This document shows positions 1 to 10,900 of a stretch of 64,000 nucleotides of DNA, piece after piece (the first letter of the stretch is position 1; each line of letters starts with the position of its first letter). The stretch comes from Tetranychus cinnabarinus (Eukaryota > Arthropoda > Arachnida > Trombidiformes > Tetranychidae): positions 8,370,001 through 8,434,000 of the forward strand of contig WHVY01000001.1 of NCBI GenBank assembly GCA_022266195.1, given 5' to 3'. Position numbers and translations under genes: made by a program. The notes beneath the pieces were generated by a model. It was not told where the DNA came from and did no database searches. It saw nothing but the letters and a program-made list of their open reading frames with translations.

Positions 1-700
1 ATTCCATAAAGAAATATGCTTCCATAATTGTACTGAAAAGCGATCAAGTTTCCACTTTTAACTCGATTTTCTTGAGATCTGTGGAACAGAGAAATCTCTA
101 AACCACGCAAATGGATTCAAATGCCCTCTCATGCACTACAAACCAACACAATATCAAAGAAAATCAATCAATGGTCACTCTTTTTACCCGTTTTTGCCCA
201 TTAGTTTTAGATATTGTGTCAATTCGTGCATAAATGTGTTGATTTTGTCTGTTTATTAGCTTTTAAGAGCAACAACCCTTAAGTTAAAGCCAATTTTACA
301 TTGAAATCAAAAAATTAAAGTCAAATAAAAGTTTTTCTTGTTCATTTGATTGCTAGAAAGTCTAATTGCACAGCAATCAATGAATTAAGCTGAATAATTC
401 TGAATAATTTGCACTATTTGTTTATTTCAATTCTAATTGACTTTATTAATATTTACTTTTGTCTCGTTTAAACAGCGATATAGATGTTTTAATTGACCAC
501 CGATGATCAAAATTAGTTTAAACAAGCACTGCACATCATTATTTGGGATTTGTTGATTCAGTATGAGTTAATTTTTATCTTTATAAGCACCGATTTTTGC
601 ATCTTATATCATACAATTCATCAGTCAAGTTAATTACGAGTTAATTTCAAGTTAAAATATAAATTTACAATTGAATTTAGTGTGCAAAGTAAAGTTATAA
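1..700 (+). repeat. Copy A of the peptide-gene repeat unit (5' flank)
   Basis: This stretch resembles 4790-5565 over most of its length. Shared landmarks in the same order are the AAGAAATATGCTT block, TTCTTGAGA, CCCGTTTTTGCCCATTAG, AATGTGTTGATTTTGTC and CTAGAAAGTCTAATT. It is more diverged than copies B and C are from each other, with indels. It runs off the left window edge, so its full length is unknown. It supplies the upstream region and promoter of the peptide gene at 716. Confidence 0.75.
658..685 (+). promoter_or_regulatory. TATA box and initiator-like site of peptide gene A
   Basis: TATAAATT at 658-665 is followed about 20 bases later by TTAGTGTGC, then a short leader to the ATG at 716. 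The same TATAAAT plus leader is conserved upstream of gene B (2641-2647, minus strand) and gene C (5511-5517), which supports a real core promoter. Confidence 0.5.
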
Positions 701-715
701 TAAAAAGTGAACAAA

Positions 716-889
716 ATGGCTTTCAAATGGATTCAAATGTTGAAGATGATTCTAATCAGTCTTATTGTGATCAGCCTTGGATCGTCAATGGTACAAGCCG
801 CTAAAGCTCGCAAGCCAAGAACTACAACCACTCTGTCCCCTGAAGCTATAGAAGAGCTCGAAAAACTGGCTGGATTAGGTTCTCTCTAG
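716..889 (+). CDS. Small secreted peptide, family 1, copy A
   Basis: A 57-residue single-exon ORF. Residues 1-~28 form a classic signal peptide: a charged start (MAFKWIQMLK), then a hydrophobic run of I/L/V/S ending near MVQA. The predicted mature part is about 29 residues, basic at first (AKARKPR), then Thr-rich (TTTT), then an acidic amphipathic tail (EAIEELEKLAGL). It has no cysteines. I chose ATG 716 rather than the in-frame GTG at 707 because all three paralogues conserve this ATG. An AATAAA lies at 961-966. The function is not recognised. The signal peptide is far more conserved among copies than the mature part, a pattern common in secreted effectors, venom-like and antimicrobial peptides; that role is inference. 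Confidence 0.6.
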   Translation: MAFKWIQMLKMILISLIVISLGSSMVQAAKARKPRTTTTLSPEAIEELEKLAGLGSL

Positions 890-2392
890 GCTAATTTAAA
901 TACCAATAATACAACGGGTTAGCCTGAAGATCCTTTTTACATGCATAAAAATATGATTTAAATAAAATCTCTTGAATCAGATATTTCTGTAAATCTGTAT
1001 CTCAAAACGCGTTTTTACACCAGAGCAATTCGATTTCATTTGCCGTAGAAAAGCGAATTTTACTTCGTATCGCGTTTCGATACAAATTATTTAATAGTAA
1101 TGCTTAGATGAGAAAGATTCAACAATTCTGAACCGCAGTGATCGACTTAAAAGTTCAATTAACAACAACTTGAAAATTTTGGTTCCTTTTCTCGTTGAAT
1201 GCCATTGAATGGTACTTTTATCTGTTCAAATTGCTTCATTTACTGTTTAATGATTAGATTGTTTTCCTGTTTCAATTGTTGAAGTTGTTAGATGAGTTAA
1301 TTTAGGGTTGAACAATGGTAAACATGATTAATCCATCATCATGACGATAACCAATAATATTTACATAACAAGTTTCATGTTGATTATCCGACTATGGAAC
1401 AAGTTGATGTTGATCGTTTTCATCTTTACTCCTCCTTCCTCAATGTTATAAAACAAGTAATGTTTACATCAATTGAAGATGAGGGTGAAATGATAATGAT
1501 CATGATGAAGGGAGTCCGTGAAAATGTTGAAGGATGGAAGGAAAAAAGATGAGGAATAAAGTTGATCTTGATTCCTGTAAGTGATGAGAGAGGAAAGATG
1601 CTGTTAAAAAATGTTGTTTTTACAAGCTTCTCTTTGCTGTGTGTTAACAGTCAAAAGACAAATGTACAGAGAGAGGAATCAGGAGGATGATGAAGATGAT
1701 GAGGATGAGGAACGAAAGAGCCATTAAGGTGCAATTGAAAACAAAAAGTGAAAAGTGACTGAAATGGGCACTGAAAAGTAATAGTGAAAAAAGTACTCGT
1801 AAACATGATAGTTGAATAAGTATTTTTTTGTTGAAACATTTTCCTTTTTTCCTCTTTCTCTATCAGCTCTTCAACTTGCTCAGTTTTCATGTCAATCCAT
1901 CTTTTCATCTGTCCCTTGAGTAAATTCTGGAAAAATATTGATAAAACTGTGAACCATTCATGGATAAATGTGTATACATTTAACTGGAAACTTCAATGAC
2001 TATCTTGAGTAACTTTTTTCACTCATTTTCAAAAAGTTGTTTCATCTTTTGAAGTTGTTTTTCAGGGAAAAGCCTTTTTTCAATGAACGAAATGGCGAAT
2101 GAGAAAAAAGAAATGTTTTTCTTCGTTTAAATTTGACTTTTTAAGTTGATCACTTTGATTGGAAACTGTTCAATCTTTTTCATCGAAAAATTATTGTTCA
2201 ATAAAGTAAAGTTTTTAAAATGAAATCGAGTTGCTTGAATATAAATGAACGTGAATCAACCGAACGTGTTTTGGTAAATGAATAAGATTCACAAAGATTA
2301 ATATCTGTTTCAAAAGGTTTTATTCAACTCATATTTTAAAACAAGCTTTTAGGAAACTTCAGCATGAGCATCAAGACAACAACAACAATAAT
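890..2392. other. Intergenic, no gene seen
   Basis: AT-rich sequence between the converging peptide genes A (+) and B (-). It contains poly-purine GATGA/GAAG runs and only short low-complexity ORFs, such as one on minus at 1651-1908, which I do not regard as genes. AATAAA at 961-966 probably ends gene A. TTTATT at 2318-2323, read on minus as AATAAA, probably ends gene B. Confidence 0.5.
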
Positions 2393-2587
2393 CTATTGGA
2401 ATGGGAAATTCTTCAAAAATTCTTCAAGTGACTCAGTTGTAGTAGTTGGCTTGCTAGTTGTAGCTGCAGGAGTGCGACAAGGACAGGGCGGACAAGCTGC
2501 ATCGACTTGAACCATTAACGATCCAACGCTGATCACAATAAGACTGATTAGAATCATCTTCAACATTTGAATCCGTTTGGAAGCCAT
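2393..2587 (-). CDS. Small secreted peptide, family 1, copy B
   Basis: A 64-residue single-exon ORF on the minus strand with the same signal peptide as copy A (MASKRIQMLK, then a hydrophobic core ending MVQVDA). The mature part differs completely: it opens with a cysteine cluster (ACPPCPCR), then a Thr/Pro/Ser stretch, then a short acidic and hydrophobic tail (ESLEEFLKNFPFQ). Three cysteines in six residues are absent from the paralogues. I chose the ATG at 2587 over the in-frame upstream GTG by comparison with copies A and C. It lies at the outer end of an inverted repeat whose other end carries copy C in the opposite orientation. The function is unknown. Confidence 0.6.
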   Translation of the reverse strand: MASKRIQMLKMILISLIVISVGSLMVQVDAACPPCPCRTPAATTSKPTTTTESLEEFLKNFPFQ

Positions 2588-2640
2588 TCTGTTCACTTTT
2601 AACTTTATAACTTTACTTTGTACACTTAATTCAATTGTAA

Positions 2641-2647
2641 ATTTATA
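2641..2647 (-). promoter_or_regulatory. TATA box of peptide gene B
   Basis: Reads TATAAAT on the minus strand, with the same spacing to the ATG and the same leader (TGTGCAAAGTAAAG-like) as in copies A and C. Confidence 0.45.
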
Positions 2648-2911
2648 CTTTAACTTGCAATAAACTTGTAATTAACTTTACTGATGAATTGTATGATATG
2701 ATATTAGATGTGAAAATCGGTGCTTTTAAAGGTACAAATTAACCCAAACTGAACCAATCCCAAATAAGTTCATCACATAATGTGATTAAATCTGAATCAA
2801 ATCATTTAATTTTATTTGATTAATTACTGTATGATCAGTGCTTGTCTAAGCAAATTTTAATCGATTAAAACATCGGCATAGCTGTCTACAAAAGACAAGG
2901 GTTCACATATT

Positions 2912-3735
2912 AATGATGTCAATCAATCAGTATTCAAATAACAAATAGTGCAAATTATTCAACATTATTCAGTTATAATTCAATGAGAGCTGTTTAATTA
3001 GACTTTCTAGTAATCAAGTTAAAAAGAAAAACTTTATTCGACTTCATTCTTCAGTTTAAACGAATGATTTTAATATAAAATTGGCTTTAATGTAGCGTTG
3101 TTGCTATTAAAAACTAATAAAAGACAAAATCAACACATTTGTGCACAAATTGACACAAATACTCGAAACTAATGGGCAAAAACGGGTAAAAATTGATTTC
3201 TATCAAATGTATACTGTGTTGGTTTGTAAGGTTATGAGAGCTGAGTCCATTTGTGCGGTTCAAAGATTTCTCTTATCCACAGTTCTCAAGAAAATAGCGT
3301 TCAAAGTGCAAACTCAAATCGCTTTGTTGCAAATTTTGTACGATTTCGAAAGCATATTTCTTCATGAAACTCATGTTTCTAATGTGTCTTTTGCTGAGCA
3401 ACCAGAAAATGGTTCTATTTTGATAAATAACAATTTCTGTCTCTTTGAAATTGAGCAAGTTCGATTTTTAGTTAAACCGATCGCATTCTGTGACCATAAA
3501 AGTTACGTTAGGTTAAACTTGGTATTTGTCGACAGAATTTATTGGTGCACATTATGGATCAAATACTTTTTCCAATTTCGCAACAGTTCTCTGGATATTG
3601 GCCATTTAATTTAAAACTTCGAGCCTTGATATTTCGAGAATTGCATCACCTACAATCATAATTCTTTCACCAATTCAATTCGCCACTAGTCTATAATCTG
3701 AACCAATTCAATAACTTTTCATTAGCATACTTGGG
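2912..3735 (+). repeat. Left arm of large inverted repeat (copy B flank)
   Basis: Reverse complement of 4414-5247, nearly base for base. The segment 3141-3614 appears identical to the complement of 4540-5013, because translations on both strands match exactly. Homology continues outward with more divergence through the promoters to the peptide genes B and C. A 157-codon open frame (from a GTG at 3141) and a 61-codon frame on the other strand exist here. I do not call them genes: there is no ATG at the head, no recognisable domain, and copies A and D do not keep the frames. Confidence 0.85.
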
Positions 3736-3841
3736 TCATGACGGTTAGGCTTTAAATGTACAAAAAACAACTTATTTATTCTTTGATTGCTGTTAAATTA
3801 GACTTTCTGGCAGATTTATCTTATCCTCATTCTTAACCACC

Positions 3842-4216
3842 GTTTTCGAAATATCAAGGCGCGATGATTTTAGGTAAAGAGCCAAAATCAAGAGAACTAA
3901 TTTAAAATTGGAAAAATTGTTCAGGCATTGATGTGTAACACTAATATTTGTAAATCCATACTAAGTTACAGCTTTCTAACTCGAATGGTGACAGAAAGCG
4001 ATCGGTTTAACTAAAAATTGAACTTGACCTGTTTTACAGAAAAAGAAGAGGATATTTCTCAAAACAGGAACATTAGCTGATTGTTCATCAAACGTTGCAT
4101 CGTAAAAACGAATAGCATTCAAAAATATAATCACACAACTGTACAATAGGCGATCGAAGTTGTAACTTTGACCTCGATTTTGTTGAGAACTATCCGTCGG
4201 ATGAATTATTAAATAG
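3842..4216 (+). repeat. Copy D: diverged partial repeat unit in the inverted-repeat spacer
   Basis: Aligns with 4512-4890 in the same orientation. Shared landmarks are CGAAATATCAAGG, GCGATCGGTTTAACTAAAAAT, a TTGAACTTGACC/TCGAACTTGCTC block and TTGAGAACT near the end. It is much more diverged than the B/C arms and lacks a peptide gene. It shows that the unit was already repeated before the B/C inversion or homogenisation. Confidence 0.65.
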
Positions 4217-4413
4217 CAACAATGGTTTCAGTTTTTATTATCCTACGAAAGCACCAAGTTTCAACTCTCAATTCAAATCTTCGTCTCTTTTACAGCACTC
4301 TTTGCATTTCATTTGCAAATTGAACCAGAAAATTGATTTATTTAACAAGAAATGGGTTGAGATGAGTTTGTTTTGCTAAATAAGTTGTTTTTTGTGCATT
4401 TACAGTCCACAAT

Positions 4414-5247
4414 GATAACCCAAGTATGCTAATGAAAAGTTATTGAATTGATTCAGATTATAGACTAGTGGCGAATTGAATTGGTGAAAGAATTATGATT
4501 GTAGGTGATGCAATTCTCGAAATATCAAGGCTCGAAGTTTTAAATTAAATGGCCAATATCCAGAGAACTGTTGCGAAATTGGAAAAAGTATTTGATCCAT
4601 AATGTGCACCAATAAATTCTGTCGACAAATACCAAGTTTAACCTAACGTAACTTTTATGGTCACAGAATGCGATCGGTTTAACTAAAAATCGAACTTGCT
4701 CAATTTCAAAGAGACAGAAATTGTTATTTATCAAAATAGAACCATTTTCTGGTTGCTCAGCAAAAGACACATTAGAAACATGAGTTTCATGAAGAAATAT
4801 GCTTTCGAAATCGTACAAAATTTGCAACAAAGCGATTTGAGTTTGCACTTTGAACGCTATTTTCTTGAGAACTGTGGATAAGAGAAATCTTTGAACCGCA
4901 CAAATGGACTCAGCTCTCATAACCTTACAAACCAACACAGTATACATTTGATAGAAATCAATTTTTACCCGTTTTTGCCCATTAGTTTCGAGTATTTGTG
5001 TCAATTTGTGCACAAATGTGTTGATTTTGTCTTTTATTAGTTTTTAATAGCAACAACGCTACATTAAAGCCAATTTTATATTAAAATCATTCGTTTAAAC
5101 TGAAGAATGAAGTCGAATAAAGTTTTCTTTTTAACTTGATTACTAGAAAGTCTAATTAAACAGCTCTCATTGAATTATAACTGAACAATGTTGAATAATT
5201 TGCACTATTTGTTATTTGAATACTGATTGATTGACATCATTAAAATG
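4414..5247 (-). repeat. Right arm of large inverted repeat (copy C flank)
   Basis: Partner of 2912-3735. Arms of about 830 bp face each other across a ~680-bp spacer (3736-4413), so the single strand could fold into a long hairpin. The right arm leads outward to the promoter and ORF of peptide copy C. Confidence 0.85.
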
Positions 5248-5510
5248 AAAACTTTTGTCTCGTGTAGAAAGCTATGAAGATGTTTTAATTGATGAAAATG
5301 CGCTTAGACAAGCACTGCTCATTATTAATCAAATAAAATTTAATAAATTTATGCTGTTATGTATGCTATGTTATTTATGTTGTGAACTTATTTGGGATTT
5401 ATTGATTCAGTTTGAGCTCATAATACCTTGAAAAGCAACGATTTTCGCATCTTATATCATATCATACAATTCATCAGTAAAGTTAATTACAAGTTTATTT
5501 CAAGTTAAAA

Positions 5511-5517
5511 TATAAAT
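5511..5517 (+). promoter_or_regulatory. TATA box of peptide gene C
   Basis: TATAAAT followed by TTTACAGTTGAATTTAG and the same leader as copy A, which differs from it by a few bases. Confidence 0.45.
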
Positions 5518-5568
5518 TTACAGTTGAATTTAGTGTGCAAAGTAAAGTTATAGTAAAAAGTGAACAGA

Positions 5569-5712
5569 ATGGTTTTCAAATGGATTCAAATGTTGAAGAC
5601 GATTTTAATCAGTCTCATTGTGATCAGCCTTGGATTGTCAATGGTACAAGCAGCTAAAACTCGCAAGCCAAGAACTATAGAGGCCCTCCGACACTTGATG
5701 AACTTTATTTGA
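5569..5712 (+). CDS. Small secreted peptide, family 1, copy C (shortened)
   Basis: A 47-residue ORF with the family signal peptide (MVFKWIQMLK, hydrophobic core, MVQAA) and the same basic start of the mature part as copy A (KTRKPRT). After that the Thr-rich segment is missing and the tail is EALRHLMNFI before TGA. Relative to copy A this looks like a deletion of about eight codons plus tail divergence, so it may be a shortened functional peptide or a decaying copy. The promoter is intact. No function can be assigned. Confidence 0.5.
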   Translation: MVFKWIQMLKTILISLIVISLGLSMVQAAKTRKPRTIEALRHLMNFI

Positions 5713-7106
5713 CGGGATTGCAAAATGTTAATTGATGATCCAAAGTTTTGTTACGAATTTCAGTTATAACAAATGATTAGCGAACCTTCGGCTAAACTTT
5801 TTGCTTTCTATGGTTATATTGATTGCAATCATCGCCTTTTTAATTATGAATTCAACTGTTGGATTGTTGAAGTGAAAAGTTGGTTTTGTTTATATTTTAA
5901 ATGCAATGGGAAAACAAAACAAAAGTAAAAGTGGCTCTAAATTGCCCCAAGATATTTGATGATGAATGCACCTTCATCCATGGTCCATTGAAGGTAACCC
6001 ATTAGACAACATTAATCACCCACTTTTCACAGCTTTTATGTTACCTTATGAATGAAATCGCTATAAATTATTACTTTTCCTGCTCTTCGCTCTTCTCCAA
6101 CTTACAATTGCTCTGTTTTAAACATCATCACTCTCGTCCCAATCACCATCATAATCAATATCAACATCATTATCCAGTCGAGTAAATCAATGGCCCAGTT
6201 GAAACGGAAAGAAAGAAAAGTCATTTTTTTACGAAAAGAAAAGAAAAGACTAAAATAATAACCAAATGATTTGAAGCCAATCGATAGAATCATTTGTCTT
6301 CTTTGGTTGAGAGGGCCTTTTAGTCACCTTCTGGACCCTTGGCTACCTGTCCACGATCAGGGCGAGGTTAAAGGTACAAAGTGACTCATGACTTGACACA
6401 TGTTAATATCCGGACACGCGCAAGAAAATACGTGTCACCATCGGCATGTGTGACCAAATTCATTAGAAAATGTCTTTTTCTCTTCGCCCTTTTAGACCTT
6501 TAATTAGCGGAAGCTACACTCGCCGAACTGCCAGTGCTACGCCTCATTGATGTCATCTTGTAAAGCCTTTTCATTTAACACACAGGGAAGCGCCTTTAAA
6601 GGCGCACTGACCTATCATCGTGTCAACATTGATTAGGGTTTAACATTACCGATCATCTTGACAATTGCCTTCAACTAATTATGATAATGGCTGCAAGTGA
6701 ATGAAGCTCATTGTATTAATATAATTGTTTCAGGATGTTCGAGTGAAGCTTCCGATAAGTTGAATAATTTGCTGGTTAGCCAAGTAATTAATCTGTATGA
6801 TTGTTGAAGATGAACATGAATCAAGTTTTGTTGATTAATGGGACAAACAAAGAAGCAAGTAAAGCAACACAAAGCAAAGTTGATGGTCAATTTGATTCGC
6901 AAGGTTATTCATTATAAACATTTGAAAGGAAAAAAGGTGACTAAATAAGGTTTAATTAGTTTACCTGTATTGTTTGCTCAGTTTGTTCGTGAGTCTTTTC
7001 AGGCTCATCATGAGAGGTTAGAAGATGAATTCAGTTTCCAGTGGCGCTTTTCAAAGCACATTGACTTTCTTTGTAAACAAGAGAATAAACTTTTCTCTCC
7101 TTTTTA
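5713..7106. other. Intergenic, no gene seen; GC-richer island at about 6.3-6.6 kb
   Basis: No convincing coding exon. Between about 6310 and 6620 the base composition rises well above the surroundings. The stretch holds GTGTCACC/GTGTGACC repeats, the motif CGGAAGCTACACTCGCCGAACTGCC and a perfect 16-base palindrome at 6590-6605. It could be a regulatory island, but the sequence alone does not prove it. Confidence 0.4.
6590..6605. repeat. Perfect 16-bp GC-flanked palindrome
   Basis: GCGCCTTTAAAGGCGC is its own reverse complement. It stands out in AT-rich DNA and lies within the GC-richer island at 6310-6620. It could be a binding site for a dimeric factor or a chance palindrome. Confidence 0.4.
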
Positions 7107-7936
7107 TTAGGGGTATCAAAAAGTTCTGTCGTTTTTTTTACCAGCAACTTTTACTTCAATTTTAAATTAGTTCTGATTATTAGATTGATTCAATAATTTC
7201 AGGGATACAAGAACATCTATTTAAATGTATGCAGGCCATTTTCCGATGCGATCGGAGTTGATTAACTATAACTAATTAGCTAATCATTATGCACCAATTT
7301 AAAAGGAAATTTAAAGGTGCCAGAACTTATTGATATTTTTGGTGAAAAAAATCAAATTGAAATAAAAAATTAACATCAATCGAAAGCTTTAGGTCCATAT
7401 AACTGTGCACCGAAATTTGATTCTTCTAATCATTGCCATTATTAAATTATTCAAATTAATATCTCTAAAAACTCATTTTTTTGACTATTTTCTATGAGAC
7501 TTTTCAATAGGTTTTTCATAGAAATTGAAAAAAAAGTCTAAAAAAGTCTTTCTATGGAAATTCAATAATAAACTTTTTTCCACTTATAATAAAACAATTT
7601 AATAATGGCAATGATTAGAAGAATCAAATTTTGGTGAACAATTATATGGACTTTAAGCTTTCGATTGATGTTAATTTTTTATTTTAATTTGAATTTTTTC
7701 CCCAAAAATATCAATAAGTTCTGGCACCTTTAAATTTCCTTTTAAATTGGTGCATATTGATTAGCTAATTAATTATAGTTAATTAAATCCGATCGTATCG
7801 AAAAATGACCTGCATACACTTATACGGACGCTCTTGTATCCCTGAAATTTTCAAATCAATCTAATAATCAGAACATATTTAAAATTGAAGCTGATTCAGT
7901 AGTGAAAAAAACGACAGAACTTTTTGATACCCCTAA
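7107..7936. mobile_element. Foldback, mariner-like MITE with TA target duplication
   Basis: Both ends carry the terminal inverted repeat TTAGGGGTATCAAAAAGTTC, continuing into TGTCG and a T run, and both are flanked by TA (7105-7106 and 7937-7938). Inside, the left half is the imperfect complement of the right half along nearly its whole length, for example CCAATTTAAAAGGAAATTTAAAGGTGCC against its complement near 7730. The fold centre is near 7520. No transposase ORF remains, so it is a non-autonomous foldback element. TA duplication plus a TTAGG..TGTCG-type end fits the mariner/Tc1 superfamily; the exact family is inference. Confidence 0.85.
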
Positions 7937-10900
7937 TACATGAAACATTCAGCCAACCATGGAAGCAACATTTTCATCTTTTCATTTTCATCTGCTTTTG
8001 TTATTCAAGTTAAAATGAACAAAAAGAAGGAGTTTCATCGTGAAAAAGGGGTTCTCATGTTGCCATTCAGATGCACCATGAAACCCAAAAGTGAAAGAAA
8101 CGGATGTAAATGGAAGAAGAAATGAAGAAGAGAAAAGAAGAAGAAGAATCAAAATATTTACCCTTTTTTGTGCCTTTTCAAATGCTTTACTCTTCTTGTA
8201 CATTATGATTTTGCTTCTTGTACTAATGTTAACTTAACTCGTTTTTTTTCGAGCAAAGGTTTACAGAAGCTGATCACATTAAGATGTAACACTTAAGATG
8301 CATAAACAGGGAATGATGAGGATAAAAAGAGTTGAGATTGAATGGTGAAACGAAGTAACTCTTTTTGTTGGTAAACAATTTAACTTGTTCAATGAGCGGT
8401 AAGACAATGTCTTCATCTGATCATCCTTTTATCATCCTCTTTTCACCTTGCTCCTTTCATGGAGTAAACACACAAGGTAAGGGAAGAGTGAAGGTAAAAG
8501 TCACTTAAGCGATAAACTAAAGAGGACTTAAATAGTGTTGAAGTAATCATGCAACATCGCCTTACATGTTGATCAATCATTATTTGTTAAGAAGGTAAAA
8601 TGTCTCAGACTGATCAGACAATAAGTCGTGAGAATGGAAACCATCTTTTCCCTTTTATTGGTGAAAAATTAGTTCCAAGATAATGTAAGGTAAATGAAAA
8701 GGTGAATCCAACATCACGGAACTGACCTGGTTTTAAATAATGTTTAAGCTTGCAAAATTGAATCACAATTGAAGAGTAAATTTAAATTTAAAGATTGATA
8801 GTTAAATTAATGGTTAAATGTTCAACATTTTTCACATTTACACAATAAAAGAGTTGAACATTTCAAGTCAAACACCTCAACATGATGAACATGATGAATC
8901 TCACCTTTTATCATATTTTCTCATCTTTAGATTCATCTTCTTACTTACAGTGTTACACGAGCAAAAACCATTCTGATACTTATCTTTATAAATATGGTCT
9001 TTAACTGATAACTCAATGTAAGGTGAGATTGGATAATGAACTTTAAATGCTTTTAGATGATAATCATTCTCAATTTAACCAACAATCCAAGTTGAACAGT
9101 TGTTGATAAGTTAATTAATCAATGAACATGGAAGCTTCATTAAATCACTTTCATCTTGATGGTGTTTTTGAAGCAAAAAGGTGAATCGCCAAAATTTCAT
9201 CTCTTTTTTGTTTCATTAATTTTACACTTCAACTTGAATCGCTTTTCAATTAAAAATGTTCAATCAATTTACAAAGAGATTGAAATTGATTGAATTACCA
9301 GGTTGATATCAATTGATTCAGTTCTGTTCAACATTAATCAATTCACCTTTTCTGTTAATCAATTTTCGCTCTTTTCCAGATTTTTGATTATTATTAATTA
9401 ACTTTATCATCAGAAATATTGTTTCTTTGCTTCTCTCATTTCACACCAATTCAGGTTAATAGAGTTGCTTTTAATTAAAACTGATTGATATCGATAAATG
9501 GTAATAAATAATTATGATAAAGCTTAATGAATACGTTTATTGGTACAAAAAGTGTGCATCAAAAATGAACACAATTAATACACTTTAACTGTCAACCAAC
9601 AGCTTTTACAACAATTTTGCTAATTATAAAAGTAAATCAAGTTTAATATCAAATTTGAACCTCAAGCTAATCAATTTAATGGCTGGCATTCAATTAAAAA
9701 AGCAACAACCATTTCTTATTAAGGTAAAAATAATTAAGTAATCTGAAAATGGTCAAAAATAAATTCACATCAAACAGATGTTAATCAATGTATAATAGAT
9801 GTGATACAATTTTTTAGGTTATATTCAATAATTAAATCGTTTTTGATCCAATGTAGGTGTTGCATTTTAATTATTAAGAGTTAATTTAAATTGTTAGATG
9901 AAATTAGTTAATCTAATTGAGTTTATTGACTTCAATTGTTGAGTTATTGGGAGAGAAAATGGGTTTTGGTGAAGATTTTCTGGTTAACCCAATGTTGGGT
10001 TCAATGTTTGAATAAAGAGGTTCAATTGATTATTTTGCATCATATTTTATTCATCATCAGTTTATTATTGAAAAATGTTAACATTTCAAGTTTCAATTTC
10101 CGGTTCTTCATCTCTCTGTGAGTAAACAAATCATGGAACAGATGAAAATGGTTCCAAATTTGATTGCATTTGGTTTTATATAAAAAAAGAAGAAGAAGAA
10201 ACCATATTCAATGTTTGTATTTCCCTCCAATCCAATCTCACCTTTCATTCTTTCTCTTCTGTCTCTCGTCTGTTTAACCAGGAGAAAGTCTCTCCGTCTT
10301 TGCTTTATTTTATATTGAATTTTGCTCATGTTTACTATTTAATCTAACCTCAGGGCAACTTGGAATTGTGAGTTTTACAGTCAACTAAACATCATGAAAA
10401 TAAGTTACCAATGATCAAATGGAAAGAGACAAGTCAACTCTTTTCAATGTCTACTTATAATTTGTGTTCACAGACTTTGTCAATCTTATTGAAATCTCTT
10501 TTTACTTTTTTCTGTTTCCCTGTGAAATTAACAATCAACATGCTCATGTAGTTCATCATTTCACTTTCTAAATCATTATCTTGGAAGACAAACAAAAACC
10601 AAAAAACGCCATTTCAATTAGATTTTTAGCTTTCTTAACCAACCCCTTGGAGCAGTTTGAATTTAAACAATTTTCCCTTATTTAACAAAGCAAATAACAA
10701 TGATTCATCGTAAAGCAATGCGTCTTAATGTTCAACTAGATATTTTATGTAATTGTTTTTTTGTTTCAATAATTGTTTAAAACCACCAATTATAACTGGA
10801 TTAAAATTGATATTTAAAAGTATATTAAACAAGTGAAAAATGGTCATCTTACCACCACCATCATCATCTTAAAATATAATCTGTTTTTTAGGTGTGATAG

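Noticed and set aside
3141..3614. 157-codon ORF (and its copy at 4540-5013) as a protein gene
   Set aside because: It lies in the inverted repeat, begins with GTG, has no recognisable domain and is not clearly maintained in copies A and D. Treated as a repeat with an open frame.
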